DNA from: CBDCGJ01 sp965238305
GTDB lineage: Bacteria; Pseudomonadota; Alphaproteobacteria; GCA-2731375
Reading direction: 5' to 3'
DNA length: 64,000 nt
Assembly (NCBI GenBank): GCA_965238305.1
Contig: CBDEHK010000001.1
Span: forward strand, 1,116,001-1,180,000
Shown: positions 25,254 to 33,983 of the stretch, piece by piece
Layout: each line of letters starts with the position of its first letter
How positions within the stretch are numbered: position 1 is the stretch's first letter
Position numbers and translations under genes: made by a program
Notes under the pieces: model-generated
The model's input: the letters and a program-made list of their open reading frames with translations, nothing else
What the model was told of the DNA's origin: nothing
Databases searched by the model: none

Positions 25254-26489
25254 ATGAACAAGCTCGATATTCTGACCTTTGGCTGTCGTTTGAACAGCTT
25301 TGAAAGCGAGATCATGCGTCAACACGCCGATGCCGCCGGCCTGGATGACGCCGTGATCGTTAATACTTGCGCCGTCACCAGCGAAGCAGTGCGGCAATCG
25401 CGGCAAGCCATTCGCAAGGCCCGGCGCGAGCGTCCGAAGGCTAAAATCATCGTCACCGGCTGCGCCGCTCAAGTCGACACAGACGGGTTCGCGGCGATGC
25501 CGGAGATCGATCAAATCCTTGGCAATGAAGAAAAATTACAGCTGAAGAGCTTCCTGCATGGCGCCAATGCCCGGGTCCAGGTCAACGATATCATGAACGT
25601 GAAGGATATCGCCGGTCATCTAGTTGACGGGTTCGACGGCCGGGCACGAGCTTTTGTGCAAATCCAGCAGGGCTGCGACCATCGTTGCACCTTCTGTATC
25701 ATTCCGTTCGCCCGCGGCAACAGCCGTTCCGCTCCAATCGGCGCAATTGTTGAACAGACCCGAAATTTGCTCGAACACGGTTATCGGGAGATTGTTCTAA
25801 CCGGCGTCGATATCACTTCTTATGGCAGTGACTTGCCGGGGCAACCAAGCCTGGGTCAAATGATCCGACGGCTCTTGCAAGCAGTGCCGGAATTGCCGCG
25901 CCTACGGCTTTCTTCCATCGATAGCGTGGAGGTCGATGACGACCTGCTGCGCCTGATTGCGGAAGAAGAGCGCCTGATGCCGCATTTACATCTGTCGTTA
26001 CAGGCCGGCGACGATATGATCTTGAAGCGGATGAAACGTCGTCACGATAGAACGCAATCGATCGAGTTTTGCGAGACCGTGCGCAAGCTGCGCCCGGACA
26101 TGGTCTTTGGCGCCGATCTGATCGCCGGATTTCCGACCGAAACCGACGCGATGTTCGAAAATACTATGAAATTGGTCGAAGATTGCGGTCTGACCTATTT
26201 GCATGTCTTCCCTTATTCCGAACGACCGGATACGCCGGCGGCCCGCATGCCGCAAGTCGAAGGCCAAGTTTGCAAAGCCCGGGCAAAACAACTCCGTCAT
26301 CATGGCGAGCGGGCGAAGCGGCAATTTTTCGAAAGCCGGATCGGCAATCGCGCCCAGGTTCTGGTCGAACGTCCCGGCCTTGGCCATAGCGAACAATTCG
26401 CCCCAGTGCAGCTGCCCGAAAGCTGGCAACCGGGCGCCATCGCTGATGTCCGTATTGCCGCTGCCGATGGCGACGGTCTGATCGCATGA
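25254..26489 (+). CDS. mtaB: tRNA t6A37 methylthiotransferase
   Basis: A 411-residue radical-SAM enzyme that adds the methylthio group to t6A37 of ANN-decoding tRNAs. It has an N-terminal MTTase domain (LTFGCRLNSFESEIM, the Cys and VIVNTCAVT, then IIVTGCAAQ) supplying three cluster Cys. The radical-SAM cluster is CDHRCTFCIIPFARGNSR, with the C-x3-C-x2-C spacing. A TRAM-like tail follows. It is translationally coupled to ftsY by a 4-bp overlap. Confidence 0.96.
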   Translation: MNKLDILTFGCRLNSFESEIMRQHADAAGLDDAVIVNTCAVTSEAVRQSRQAIRKARRERPKAKIIVTGCAAQVDTDGFAAMPEIDQILGNEEKLQLKSFLHGANARVQVNDIMNVKDIAGHLVDGFDGRARAFVQIQQGCDHRCTFCIIPFARGNSRSAPIGAIVEQTRNLLEHGYREIVLTGVDITSYGSDLPGQPSLGQMIRRLLQAVPELPRLRLSSIDSVEVDDDLLRLIAEEERLMPHLHLSLQAGDDMILKRMKRRHDRTQSIEFCETVRKLRPDMVFGADLIAGFPTETDAMFENTMKLVEDCGLTYLHVFPYSERPDTPAARMPQVEGQVCKARAKQLRHHGERAKRQFFESRIGNRAQVLVERPGLGHSEQFAPVQLPESWQPGAIADVRIAAADGDGLIA

Positions 26490-27415
26490 GTGACGATAAA
26501 GCAGGATATTTGACCCGCCTAAAATCGGGGCTTAGCCGCACGACCGGCAGCTTGACCGGTGGCATCGGCGATCTTTTTACTAAACGCAAACTGGATCAGG
26601 CCGCCTTGGACGATCTGGAAGATTTGCTGATCACTGCGGATCTGGGCCCCGGGGTTGCCGCGAAGGTGACCGGACGCCTGGCCGCAGATCGGTTTGACAA
26701 AGAGGTCAGCGACAACGACGTGCGTGACGCTTTGGCCAACGTCGTCGAAGAAATATTGCAGCCGGTGGCAATGCCGATCAATATTGACCCGGGCAATCAG
26801 CCCCATGTGATCCTGGTGGTTGGGGTCAATGGCAGTGGCAAGACCACGACAATTGGCAAAATTGCCAACAGCCTGGCGCAAGCGGACAAAAAAGTCGTGA
26901 TGGCTGCTGCCGATACCTTTCGCGCCGCCGCCATCGATCAGCTGAAGATTTGGGGCGAACGCAGTGGCGCCGAAGTAATTGCCCGGGATGTTGGTGCCGA
27001 TCCGGCTGCCGTCGCCTTCGAAGGCATGGCCCGGGCGAAAGAAATTGGGGCCGATGTGCTGCTGGTCGATACGGCAGGGCGGTTGCAGAATAAATCAGAC
27101 CTGATGGCGGAACTGGAAAAGATCGTCCGTGTCATTGGCAAGCAAGATGAAACCGCCCCCCATGATGTGTTGTTGGTATTGGACGCCACCACCGGCCAGA
27201 ACGCGATCCGTCAAGTTGAAGTTTTCACGGATGTTGCAAAAGTCACCGGTTTGAGCATGACCAAACTGGACGGCACGGCGCGCGGCGGAGTTCTGGTGGC
27301 TGTCGCCGATCGTTTCCACTTGCCGATCCATTTGATCGGTATCGGAGAGGGTATCGACGATCTGCAGCCATTCGATGCCGGCGAATTTGCGCAGGCCATC
27401 GCCGGCCGCAACTAG
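26486..27415 (+). CDS. ftsY: Signal recognition particle receptor FtsY
   Basis: A 309-residue SRP GTPase that docks ribosome-nascent-chain complexes at the inner membrane. The N domain spans about 1-95 and the G domain follows with GVNGSGKTTTIGKIA (P loop), MAAADTFRAAAIDQL, the DTAGRLQNK switch and TKLDGTARGG. The acidic A domain of enterobacterial FtsY is nearly absent, as is common in alphaproteobacteria. ATG overlaps the mtaB stop by 4 bp. Confidence 0.97.
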   Translation: MSDDKAGYLTRLKSGLSRTTGSLTGGIGDLFTKRKLDQAALDDLEDLLITADLGPGVAAKVTGRLAADRFDKEVSDNDVRDALANVVEEILQPVAMPINIDPGNQPHVILVVGVNGSGKTTTIGKIANSLAQADKKVVMAAADTFRAAAIDQLKIWGERSGAEVIARDVGADPAAVAFEGMARAKEIGADVLLVDTAGRLQNKSDLMAELEKIVRVIGKQDETAPHDVLLVLDATTGQNAIRQVEVFTDVAKVTGLSMTKLDGTARGGVLVAVADRFHLPIHLIGIGEGIDDLQPFDAGEFAQAIAGRN

Positions 27416-27428
27416 GCAGAACTCAGCT

Positions 27429-28661
27429 ATGCTTTCGCTCAGTTTCTTGCGCTATAACGCGCGCTATCTCGCGTTTGGGTTCTTACTGAATTTCTCGTCA
27501 TTTTTCGGGCAGACGCCGTTCATCGCGCTTTTTGCCGGTGATATCCGCGCTGCTTTTGGCCTTAGTCATGGTGATTTTGGCAGTCTTTATCTGATCGCGA
27601 CCATCGCCAGTGCCTTAAGTTTGACGATCTATGGCCGCCTGGCCGATCGCATCAGTCTTGGCATTCTGGGCATGATCGCACTCGCCGGCTTGGCATTGAT
27701 GGCGCTGTCGATGTCGCTGGTAGGTTCGATCGGGGTTTTGATCATTGTGCTTTATGGTCTGCGCCTGTTCGGCCAGGGCATGACCGGCCATGTCTCGATG
27801 ACTGCGATGGGACGATGGTATACGCAGGCCAGGGGCCGCACCATGAGCTTCGCCAGTCTTGGCCACCCGATCGGGCAGGCGTTGTTTCCGATCGTGACGG
27901 TGGGACTTGTCGCGGCATTCGGCTGGCGGCAAGCTTGGATCGTTGGCGCAATCTATCTCGCCGTCGCCGCGCCATTGGCATTCTATTTAGCCATCCGCGA
28001 TCCGGGCGAAGAAGCGGAAGCCGCATTGGCGCAAGCAAAGGAAGAATACATTCGCCCGGTGCGTCACTGGTCGCGCTCCGAAGTGATGCGTGATCCTTTG
28101 TTCTATGTCTTGTTGCCTGGTGTATTGGCGCCACCCTTCATGATGACCGGCGTGTTTTTTCACCAAGTTCATCTGATCGAAAGCAAGGGTTGGAGCCTGA
28201 CGCTCTTCGCCAGTGGCTATCCGGTTTATTCAGGATTTACCGTTATATTATCGCTGTTGACCGGCTGGGCCATCGATAAATATGGTTCTGGCCGGTTGCT
28301 GCCTTATTATCTGCTGCCGATGGCGACGGCACTGGCGATCCTTGGCGCGGTCGATGCTCCCTGGGCGGTATTTGCCTTTATGATCTTAGGTGGGATTTCA
28401 TCGGGCGTGGGGATGAGTTTGATCGGCACATTGTGGCCGGAACTTTATGGCACCCAGAATTTAGGGGCCGTTCGCTCGATCATCGTCGGTGGCATGGTCA
28501 TGGCGACGGCTTTGGCACCGGGGATCATGGGCTGGTTGATTGACGCCAATGTTCATATCGAAAACCAGCTTTTTGCGATGTCGGTATGGGCCTTTGCAGC
28601 GGCTCTTCTATTCACCGTCCTTTCCAGGCGATCGCCCAGAATTCTGGCCATGCGGCGTTAA
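27429..28661 (+). CDS. Major facilitator superfamily transporter
   Basis: A 410-residue inner-membrane protein with about 12 hydrophobic segments. The loop 2-3 motif is YGRLADRISLGILG and a second-half counterpart is AIDKYGSGRLLP. The start FLRYNARYLAFGFLLNFSSF and the GLRLFGQGMTGHVSMTAMGRWY segment resemble monocarboxylate or oxalate-type carriers. The substrate is unknown. It starts 13 bp after ftsY and probably rides on that operon. I placed the start at ATG 27429 although the ribosome site is weak. Confidence 0.9.
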   Translation: MLSLSFLRYNARYLAFGFLLNFSSFFGQTPFIALFAGDIRAAFGLSHGDFGSLYLIATIASALSLTIYGRLADRISLGILGMIALAGLALMALSMSLVGSIGVLIIVLYGLRLFGQGMTGHVSMTAMGRWYTQARGRTMSFASLGHPIGQALFPIVTVGLVAAFGWRQAWIVGAIYLAVAAPLAFYLAIRDPGEEAEAALAQAKEEYIRPVRHWSRSEVMRDPLFYVLLPGVLAPPFMMTGVFFHQVHLIESKGWSLTLFASGYPVYSGFTVILSLLTGWAIDKYGSGRLLPYYLLPMATALAILGAVDAPWAVFAFMILGGISSGVGMSLIGTLWPELYGTQNLGAVRSIIVGGMVMATALAPGIMGWLIDANVHIENQLFAMSVWAFAAALLFTVLSRRSPRILAMRR

Positions 28662-28667
28662 GTCGGT

Positions 28668-29939
28668 TTATCGCCCAAATTTGTCTTTCATCCGGCCCCA
28701 CTGAACATAAGCCGTCGTCCCCAAATTGTGGTAGCGATGGAAAGGCAGCGCTTTCGGCTGCACCATCGGCAACGGTATCGGCTTTCCCATCACCCGGTCG
28801 GCCAGGATCTTGCCCATCATCGTCGCCATCGCCACGCCGCGCCCGTTGTAACCCAAACCGGCATAGGCATTGGGTCCAATATCCAGCAAGTTCGGCAGGC
28901 TATCCGGCGTCATGGCAACAAAGCCGTGCCAATAATGGGGCCAAGGTTGACCCTTCAAGATTGGGTACAATGCTTCCGCTTCCTGCTTTAGCATGGCCCG
29001 ATTGGCGGCTTCGTTTTGTTCCCCCATTGTTTGCCCGCGCCCGCCAATCATAAACCGACCGTCAGGCGAGCGGCGAAAATAAACGCCGATATGCCGGGTT
29101 TCCGAGACATGGTGCCCTTCCGGCAGAATTTTTTCTAAGAGCTCCGGTGGCAAGGGTTCGCTGGCGATTTGGCACGAAACCACCGGCACCACGGACCGGC
29201 TGACATCTGCCTGTAGGGTATCTCCATAACCATTCACGCAAAGCAGCAGATGATCGCTGTGGATCACACCGTCGGCTGTTTCGGTCCGCCAGGCACCGCC
29301 TTCACGAATGATCTTTTCCGCTTTTGCCGGGGCAAAGATATAAGCGTCCAGGCCGGCTGCTGCCATGGCCAATCCGCGGGCATAATCGAGCGGTTGCCCG
29401 CTACCGCCACGTTTGTCTAAAAGCGCCCCGACATAACCTTGCGCCCCGGTCAGCCGCGCCGTATCCGCTTGCTCGAGCAGTTCCATCGCCGGGTCATCTT
29501 CGACATATTTCTCCTGCAAGCGGCGCCAACCGGCCTGGTTATTGGCCCCTTGAATGTAGCCGTTTTGCACCGGTGAACAGTCGATCTGATGTTCGTCAAT
29601 GAGGAAAAATACCAGCTCGCAAGCGTCGTTGCAGACCGACAGTATTTGCGCCGCCGCGATTGCGTCATAGGCCGCTTCAATACTGCCGCGGCTACGTTTC
29701 CAACCCGGATTGACCTGACCGCCATTGCGACCCGAGGCCCCCCAACCAGGTCCGCCTTTATCCAAGACCACGACGCTTTTCCCCTGCAGGCGCAAATGCA
29801 AGGCGGCGCTGAGACCGGTGAAACCAGCGCCAATAATCGCAACATCTGTATGATGAACCCCATCAAGTTCGCCAGCGCGATATTCCGATTTCGCGGTCGC
29901 TTCCCAAAGCGATGGGGGAGAATGAAACGACGTGGACAT
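28668..29939 (-). CDS. FAD-dependent amine oxidase-type oxidoreductase (DAO fold)
   Basis: A 423-residue flavoenzyme. The FAD dinucleotide fold is VAIIGAGFTGLSAALHLRLQ, followed by SGRNGGQVNPGWK, the substrate-flavin signature of gamma-glutamylputrescine-oxidase-like DAO proteins. The C-terminal FAD contact is NAYAGLGYNGRGVAMATMMG. It probably oxidises a secondary or primary amine. No polyamine-pathway partner is adjacent, so the substrate is open. It is convergent with the MFS gene (6 bp between stops) and divergent from an SDR gene across 70 bp. Confidence 0.9.
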   Translation of the reverse strand: MSTSFHSPPSLWEATAKSEYRAGELDGVHHTDVAIIGAGFTGLSAALHLRLQGKSVVVLDKGGPGWGASGRNGGQVNPGWKRSRGSIEAAYDAIAAAQILSVCNDACELVFFLIDEHQIDCSPVQNGYIQGANNQAGWRRLQEKYVEDDPAMELLEQADTARLTGAQGYVGALLDKRGGSGQPLDYARGLAMAAAGLDAYIFAPAKAEKIIREGGAWRTETADGVIHSDHLLLCVNGYGDTLQADVSRSVVPVVSCQIASEPLPPELLEKILPEGHHVSETRHIGVYFRRSPDGRFMIGGRGQTMGEQNEAANRAMLKQEAEALYPILKGQPWPHYWHGFVAMTPDSLPNLLDIGPNAYAGLGYNGRGVAMATMMGKILADRVMGKPIPLPMVQPKALPFHRYHNLGTTAYVQWGRMKDKFGR

Positions 29940-30009
29940 AAACCAGTACCTTTACAAAGAATAGTGCGAATCATATCAATCATAAGGCAATTTTTCGGGA
30001 GGGAGCAAA

Positions 30010-30792
30010 ATGGATTTAGAACTGCAGGGAAAGCGTGTCTTAATCACCGGCGCATCGAAAGGGATCGGTGCTGCCATCGCGCAAGGCTTCGCCGCCGAAG
30101 GGGCGCAGATCGTCATGGTTTCCCGCACCGAAGCGGATTTACAGAATATGAAAGCGGTGATTTTTCAAACCCACGGCGTAGAAGCGGAAATTTTTCCTTA
30201 CGATTTAAGCGACAGTGACAATATTGCTGCGTTAGCCAGCCAGGCTGGCGATATCGACATCTTGGTCAACAATGCCGGTGCCATCCCAGGTGGCGATGTG
30301 CTGCAGGTCGATGAAGAAACTTGGCGCCGGGCTTGGGATTTGAAAGTCTTTGGTTTCATCAATCTGACCCGTATTTATCTCGAAAAAATGATGGCGCGCG
30401 GTAATGGTGTGATCGTCAATGTTGTTGGCATGGCCGGCGAACGCCCGGAATATAGCTATGTCGCCGGCAGCGCCGGCAACGCCTCGCTGATGGCTTTTAC
30501 CAAAGCCGTCGGTTCACGCTCCATCGACCACGGGGTCCGGGTGCTGGCCGCCAGTCCTGGTCCGGTTCAAACCGACCGCATTGTCTCGCTGATGTCGGCG
30601 CGGGCTAAAGCCGAATTGGGTGATGCGGATCGGTGGCCGGAACTGTTGAAACCGATGCCGCTCGGTCGCGCCGCGATGCCGGAAGAATGCGCCGACCTGG
30701 TGCTGTTTTTGGCATCGGCCCGGGCCAGCTATTTGAGCGGCCTAGTCGTACCGATTGACGGCGGTCTGTCCTCACGCGGTAGTTTGTTTTGA
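30010..30792 (+). CDS. SDR-fold protein with altered active site
   Basis: A 260-residue protein with a clear SDR scaffold: TGASKGIG at about 14-21, NNAGAIPGG near 92 and a C-terminal YLSGLVVPIDGGLSSRG. The catalytic area departs from the classical set. Where SDRs have Ser and Tyr-x-x-x-Lys, this protein has VNVVGMAGERPEYSYVAGSA, so Ser is Gly or Met and the Lys position is Ser. It probably binds NAD(P) but may use different chemistry or act as a non-enzyme. GGGAGGGAGC precedes ATG 30010. It faces the amine oxidase gene. Confidence 0.9.
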   Translation: MDLELQGKRVLITGASKGIGAAIAQGFAAEGAQIVMVSRTEADLQNMKAVIFQTHGVEAEIFPYDLSDSDNIAALASQAGDIDILVNNAGAIPGGDVLQVDEETWRRAWDLKVFGFINLTRIYLEKMMARGNGVIVNVVGMAGERPEYSYVAGSAGNASLMAFTKAVGSRSIDHGVRVLAASPGPVQTDRIVSLMSARAKAELGDADRWPELLKPMPLGRAAMPEECADLVLFLASARASYLSGLVVPIDGGLSSRGSLF

Positions 30793-30805
30793 CCCGCGCC
30801 GATTA

Positions 30806-31660
30806 TTAGAAGCGAAGATGGCTTTTCGGATAGGTGCCCAGAATTTCAAAACGCTTGGTGAAGAATTTCAGTTCCTCAAACGCAAATCCGACACTTTTGC
30901 TTTCCGGATGACCTTCAATATCGGCAAAAAACTGCGCTTGCGAGAAGCTGCCGGGCTCAATATAGCTCTCCAGCTTGGTGATATTGATGCCATTGGTGGC
31001 AAATCCACCGAGCGCTTTATAAAGCGCCGCAGGGACACTGCGGACTTCAAACATGAACGAAGTCATGGCGTCGCCATCGTCAGGATGCGGCACGATGCGT
31101 TCCCGTGACAGCACCACAAATCGGGTGAAATTATTGTCGTGATCGGCGATTTTGTCCGATAACACGTCCAGGCCATGGATCTCACCGGCCAGAACGGAGC
31201 CGATGGCGGCGATTTTCGGATCGCCCAGTTCCGCCACCATTTCGCAAGCCCCGGCCGTATCCGCATGCACGACCGCCTTGATATCATGCTGTTTCAGGAA
31301 CTTTCGGCACTGCGCCAGCGCATGGACATGGCTATGGACCTCTTTCACTTCAGACAGCTTGGTGCCCTGGGGCGCCATCATATGCATATGCACTTTCTGA
31401 AAATGTTCGCCAACGATATAGAGGTTCGAAGACGGCATCAGGTGATGCACGTCGGCGACCCGGCCGGCCAGTGAATTTTCAATCGCGATCATCCCACGCA
31501 CCGCTTGACCAGATGTTACCGCTTCAAAGGCGGCATCGAAATTCACACATGGCAAGGGTTTGAAATCCGGAGCCGCCTCGCGACAGGCGAGATGTGAAAA
31601 GGCCCCAAACGCCCCTTGGAAGGCGACGGTGGTTCGTGGATTGTAGTCTTCGTCACTCAT
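30806..31660 (-). CDS. pheA: Prephenate dehydratase
   Basis: A 284-residue monofunctional enzyme that converts prephenate to phenylpyruvate for phenylalanine synthesis. The catalytic domain shows VAFQGAFGAFSHLAC, MIAIENSLAGRV, VHSHVHALAQC and the decisive Thr-Arg-Phe in DHDNNFTRFVVLSR. A C-terminal ACT domain (about 195-280) contains NITKLESYIEPGSFSQAQFF, whose ESYI-type motif binds phenylalanine for feedback control. It follows kdsB by 17 bp on the minus strand and is convergent with the SDR gene. Confidence 0.96.
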   Translation of the reverse strand: MSDEDYNPRTTVAFQGAFGAFSHLACREAAPDFKPLPCVNFDAAFEAVTSGQAVRGMIAIENSLAGRVADVHHLMPSSNLYIVGEHFQKVHMHMMAPQGTKLSEVKEVHSHVHALAQCRKFLKQHDIKAVVHADTAGACEMVAELGDPKIAAIGSVLAGEIHGLDVLSDKIADHDNNFTRFVVLSRERIVPHPDDGDAMTSFMFEVRSVPAALYKALGGFATNGINITKLESYIEPGSFSQAQFFADIEGHPESKSVGFAFEELKFFTKRFEILGTYPKSHLRF

Positions 31661-31677
31661 ACTAATTTCTCTATTTT

Positions 31678-32412
31678 CTAGCTTGATGGCGCCAGCAATT
31701 GGCGGGCTTTTTCCAAGTCGGCGGGAGTATCGACACCAATGGGAATACTGTCAATTACCCTTACGTCAATCCGCATACCATTTTCTAGCGCGCGCAGTTG
31801 CTCTAATTTTTCCCGTTGCTCCAAATGGCCGGGTGGAAGGGCCACAAAGCGTGCTAACGCGTCGCGGCGAAACGCATAAATACCAACGTGATGATATACC
31901 GGCCCCGCCCCCCAAGGTGCGGGATATTTAGTGAAATAGAGCGCCCGGCCACCGGCATCGCCGGGGGCCATAGATATCACAGCTTTATTGACACTTGCCT
32001 CATCCCGTTCCGCTGGATCGACAATTTCAGCTGCCAAAGTTGCGATATCAACATCAGGGTCGACCAAGGGCGAAAGAACGGAATGGACAATCTCCGCCCC
32101 TATCGTCGGGAGATCACCCTGCAGATTGATAATGATGTCGGCGTCTTCGTGACCGGACCTTTGCAGCGCCTGCCATATCCGATCCGAACCGGAGGGTAAA
32201 TCGGCAGTCGTCAACACCGCTTCACCCCCAACATTCGCGATCACTTCGGCGATTTCCTGTTCCGCGCACGCAACCAGTACCGGGCCGACATCAGCCTCTA
32301 TGGCGCGGCGCCAAACATGGACAATCATCGCCTCACCATGGATATCCGCCAGCGGTTTTCCAGGCAATCGAGTGGACGCCATGCGGGCTGGAATTATCGT
32401 TATTGCCTTCAT
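31678..32412 (-). CDS. kdsB: 3-deoxy-manno-octulosonate cytidylyltransferase
   Basis: A 244-residue enzyme that activates Kdo with CTP to CMP-Kdo for lipopolysaccharide. The nucleotide-binding start is IIPARMASTRLPGKPLADI; further blocks are SGSDRIWQAL, INLQGDLPTI, YHHVGIYAFRRDALARF and EQREKLEQLRALENGMRI. It indicates an LPS-bearing outer membrane. It lies first in a kdsB-pheA pair and faces the cytochrome c gene across a 145-bp divergent region. Confidence 0.96.
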   Translation of the reverse strand: MKAITIIPARMASTRLPGKPLADIHGEAMIVHVWRRAIEADVGPVLVACAEQEIAEVIANVGGEAVLTTADLPSGSDRIWQALQRSGHEDADIIINLQGDLPTIGAEIVHSVLSPLVDPDVDIATLAAEIVDPAERDEASVNKAVISMAPGDAGGRALYFTKYPAPWGAGPVYHHVGIYAFRRDALARFVALPPGHLEQREKLEQLRALENGMRIDVRVIDSIPIGVDTPADLEKARQLLAPSS

Positions 32413-32557
32413 ATCACATTAGTTCTTTCGGTCCGGCTAAGTCGGAAACTTAGGCTCTGGTCTTCGTACAATGGCGATGTTATACGGACTGCGGCGGGAA
32501 CTGGGAAGTCCCCGAAAAAGATTGGTTCGCCGGTTTTCCGGTCTGAAGAGGTTGATA

Positions 32558-33097
32558 ATGAATTTTTTTGAGTTGAATAAGTTCATGGGCGCTGTGTTGG
32601 CATCGGCGTTATTGCTGATGGTGATCAATGAGGCCGGGAATATTCTGGTCCATCCGACGCATTTGGAAAAATCAGTTCTTGCGATTGATACTGGATCCGA
32701 CAGTGCCGCCGAAACTGCCGTTGCGAAAGCCGACGACGGTCCGTCCCTTGGCGTCCTCTTGGCGGCCGGCGATGCCGAGACGGGCAAAAAAGTGGCAAAA
32801 AAATGCGCCGCCTGCCACACCTTCGAGAAGGGCGGCAAGAACAAGGTTGGCCCCAATCTGTTCAATATTCCCGGTAGCGATATCGCCTCAGGCGACTTTT
32901 CCTATTCCGGTGCCCTGACCGGTCTGGAGGGCGATTGGAGCTATGAGAGTTTGGATGCGTTCCTGGCTAATCCAAAAGGTTTTGCGAAAGGGACAAAAAT
33001 GTCGTTTTCCGGTTTGAAAAAAGCGACCGATCGGGCCAATCTGATCGCCTATCTGCGCCAATCGGCTGACCAGCCTCCGGCGTTGCCGGCTGAATAA
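32558..33097 (+). CDS. Membrane-anchored class I cytochrome c (CycM-like)
   Basis: A 179-residue protein anchored by an N-terminal helix (FMGAVLASALLLMVINEAG). After a low-complexity acidic linker comes one heme-c site, KKCAACHTFEKGGKNKVGPN, with the distal Met probably in AKGTKMSFSGLKK. This layout matches CycM/cytochrome c-552 electron carriers between the bc1 complex and oxidases in alphaproteobacteria. AGAGG precedes ATG 32558; upstream in-frame starts lack a ribosome site. Confidence 0.9.
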   Translation: MNFFELNKFMGAVLASALLLMVINEAGNILVHPTHLEKSVLAIDTGSDSAAETAVAKADDGPSLGVLLAAGDAETGKKVAKKCAACHTFEKGGKNKVGPNLFNIPGSDIASGDFSYSGALTGLEGDWSYESLDAFLANPKGFAKGTKMSFSGLKKATDRANLIAYLRQSADQPPALPAE

Positions 33098-33121
33098 GCG
33101 GTTCGAATAAGGAAAGTTCAA

Positions 33122-33901
33122 ATGGATACCTGCCCGCCTGAATTTATCGCCTTGGCGGAGCGGTTGGCCGATGCCGCGCGTCCGGTCGTCAAAAAATATT
33201 TCCGCACCTCGTTTGAGGTTATTCGAAAAGGCGATGAAAGCCCGGTCACCATTGCCGATCGCGAGGCCGAGCGGGTGATGCGGGAAATACTCGACGACGT
33301 GGTCCCCGACCACGGTATCAACGGTGAGGAGTGGGGCTTCAAAAATCCAAAAGCCGATTGGGTCTGGCACCTTGATCCGATCGACGGCACCAAATCCTTC
33401 ATTTCCGGTTCCCTCGGTTTTGGCACTTTGGTCGGCTTGACTTATCGGGGCGAGCCAATGCTCGGCATCATCGATCAAGCGATTACCGACGAACGCTGGA
33501 TTGGGGTGACAGGCGCGCCCGCGCACTACAACAATAAGACAGTGAAGACCCGGCATTGCCCGGACTTATCGCAAGCGAACCTCTATACAGCGAGCCAAGG
33601 ATACCTCGTCGGGGAAAAAGAAGCCGCATTCGATCGCCTGCGCCAGGCTTGCGGCAATACCCGTTATTCCCACGATTGTTATGCCGCCGGCTTGCTGGCC
33701 AGCGGACATGTCGATTTTATGGTTGAAGTCGGTAACAGTACCCATGATCTGGCTGCCTTGGTGCCGGTTGTCATTAGCGCCGGCGGTGTCGTAACCGATT
33801 GGTGTGGCGAGAAGATAGTCTATGGCGGCCTCATCGATAGTTTCATCGCTGCTGGCGATGTTACTGCCCATGCAAAAGCTCTTGAAATCCTTAATTACTG
33901 A
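33122..33901 (+). CDS. hisN: Inositol-monophosphatase-type histidinol-phosphatase
   Basis: A 259-residue magnesium-dependent phosphatase. Metal ligands are in INGEEWG and in WHLDPIDGTKSFISG; the third site is NSTHDLAALVPVVISAGG. The sequence fits the HisN branch, which makes histidinol in actinobacteria and many alphaproteobacteria, better than inositol phosphatases. No HisB is seen here, and hisC lies at 55.5 kb. It follows the cytochrome c gene by 24 bp. Other phosphate esters cannot be excluded. Confidence 0.88.
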   Translation: MDTCPPEFIALAERLADAARPVVKKYFRTSFEVIRKGDESPVTIADREAERVMREILDDVVPDHGINGEEWGFKNPKADWVWHLDPIDGTKSFISGSLGFGTLVGLTYRGEPMLGIIDQAITDERWIGVTGAPAHYNNKTVKTRHCPDLSQANLYTASQGYLVGEKEAAFDRLRQACGNTRYSHDCYAAGLLASGHVDFMVEVGNSTHDLAALVPVVISAGGVVTDWCGEKIVYGGLIDSFIAAGDVTAHAKALEILNY

Positions 33902-33983
33902 ACTTTTCCGTGAGGAAGGCTTGATCTTCGGTCGATTCCCTACCACTCTTTCAAAACTGACCAGCAATCTAATCGGAGACTAT

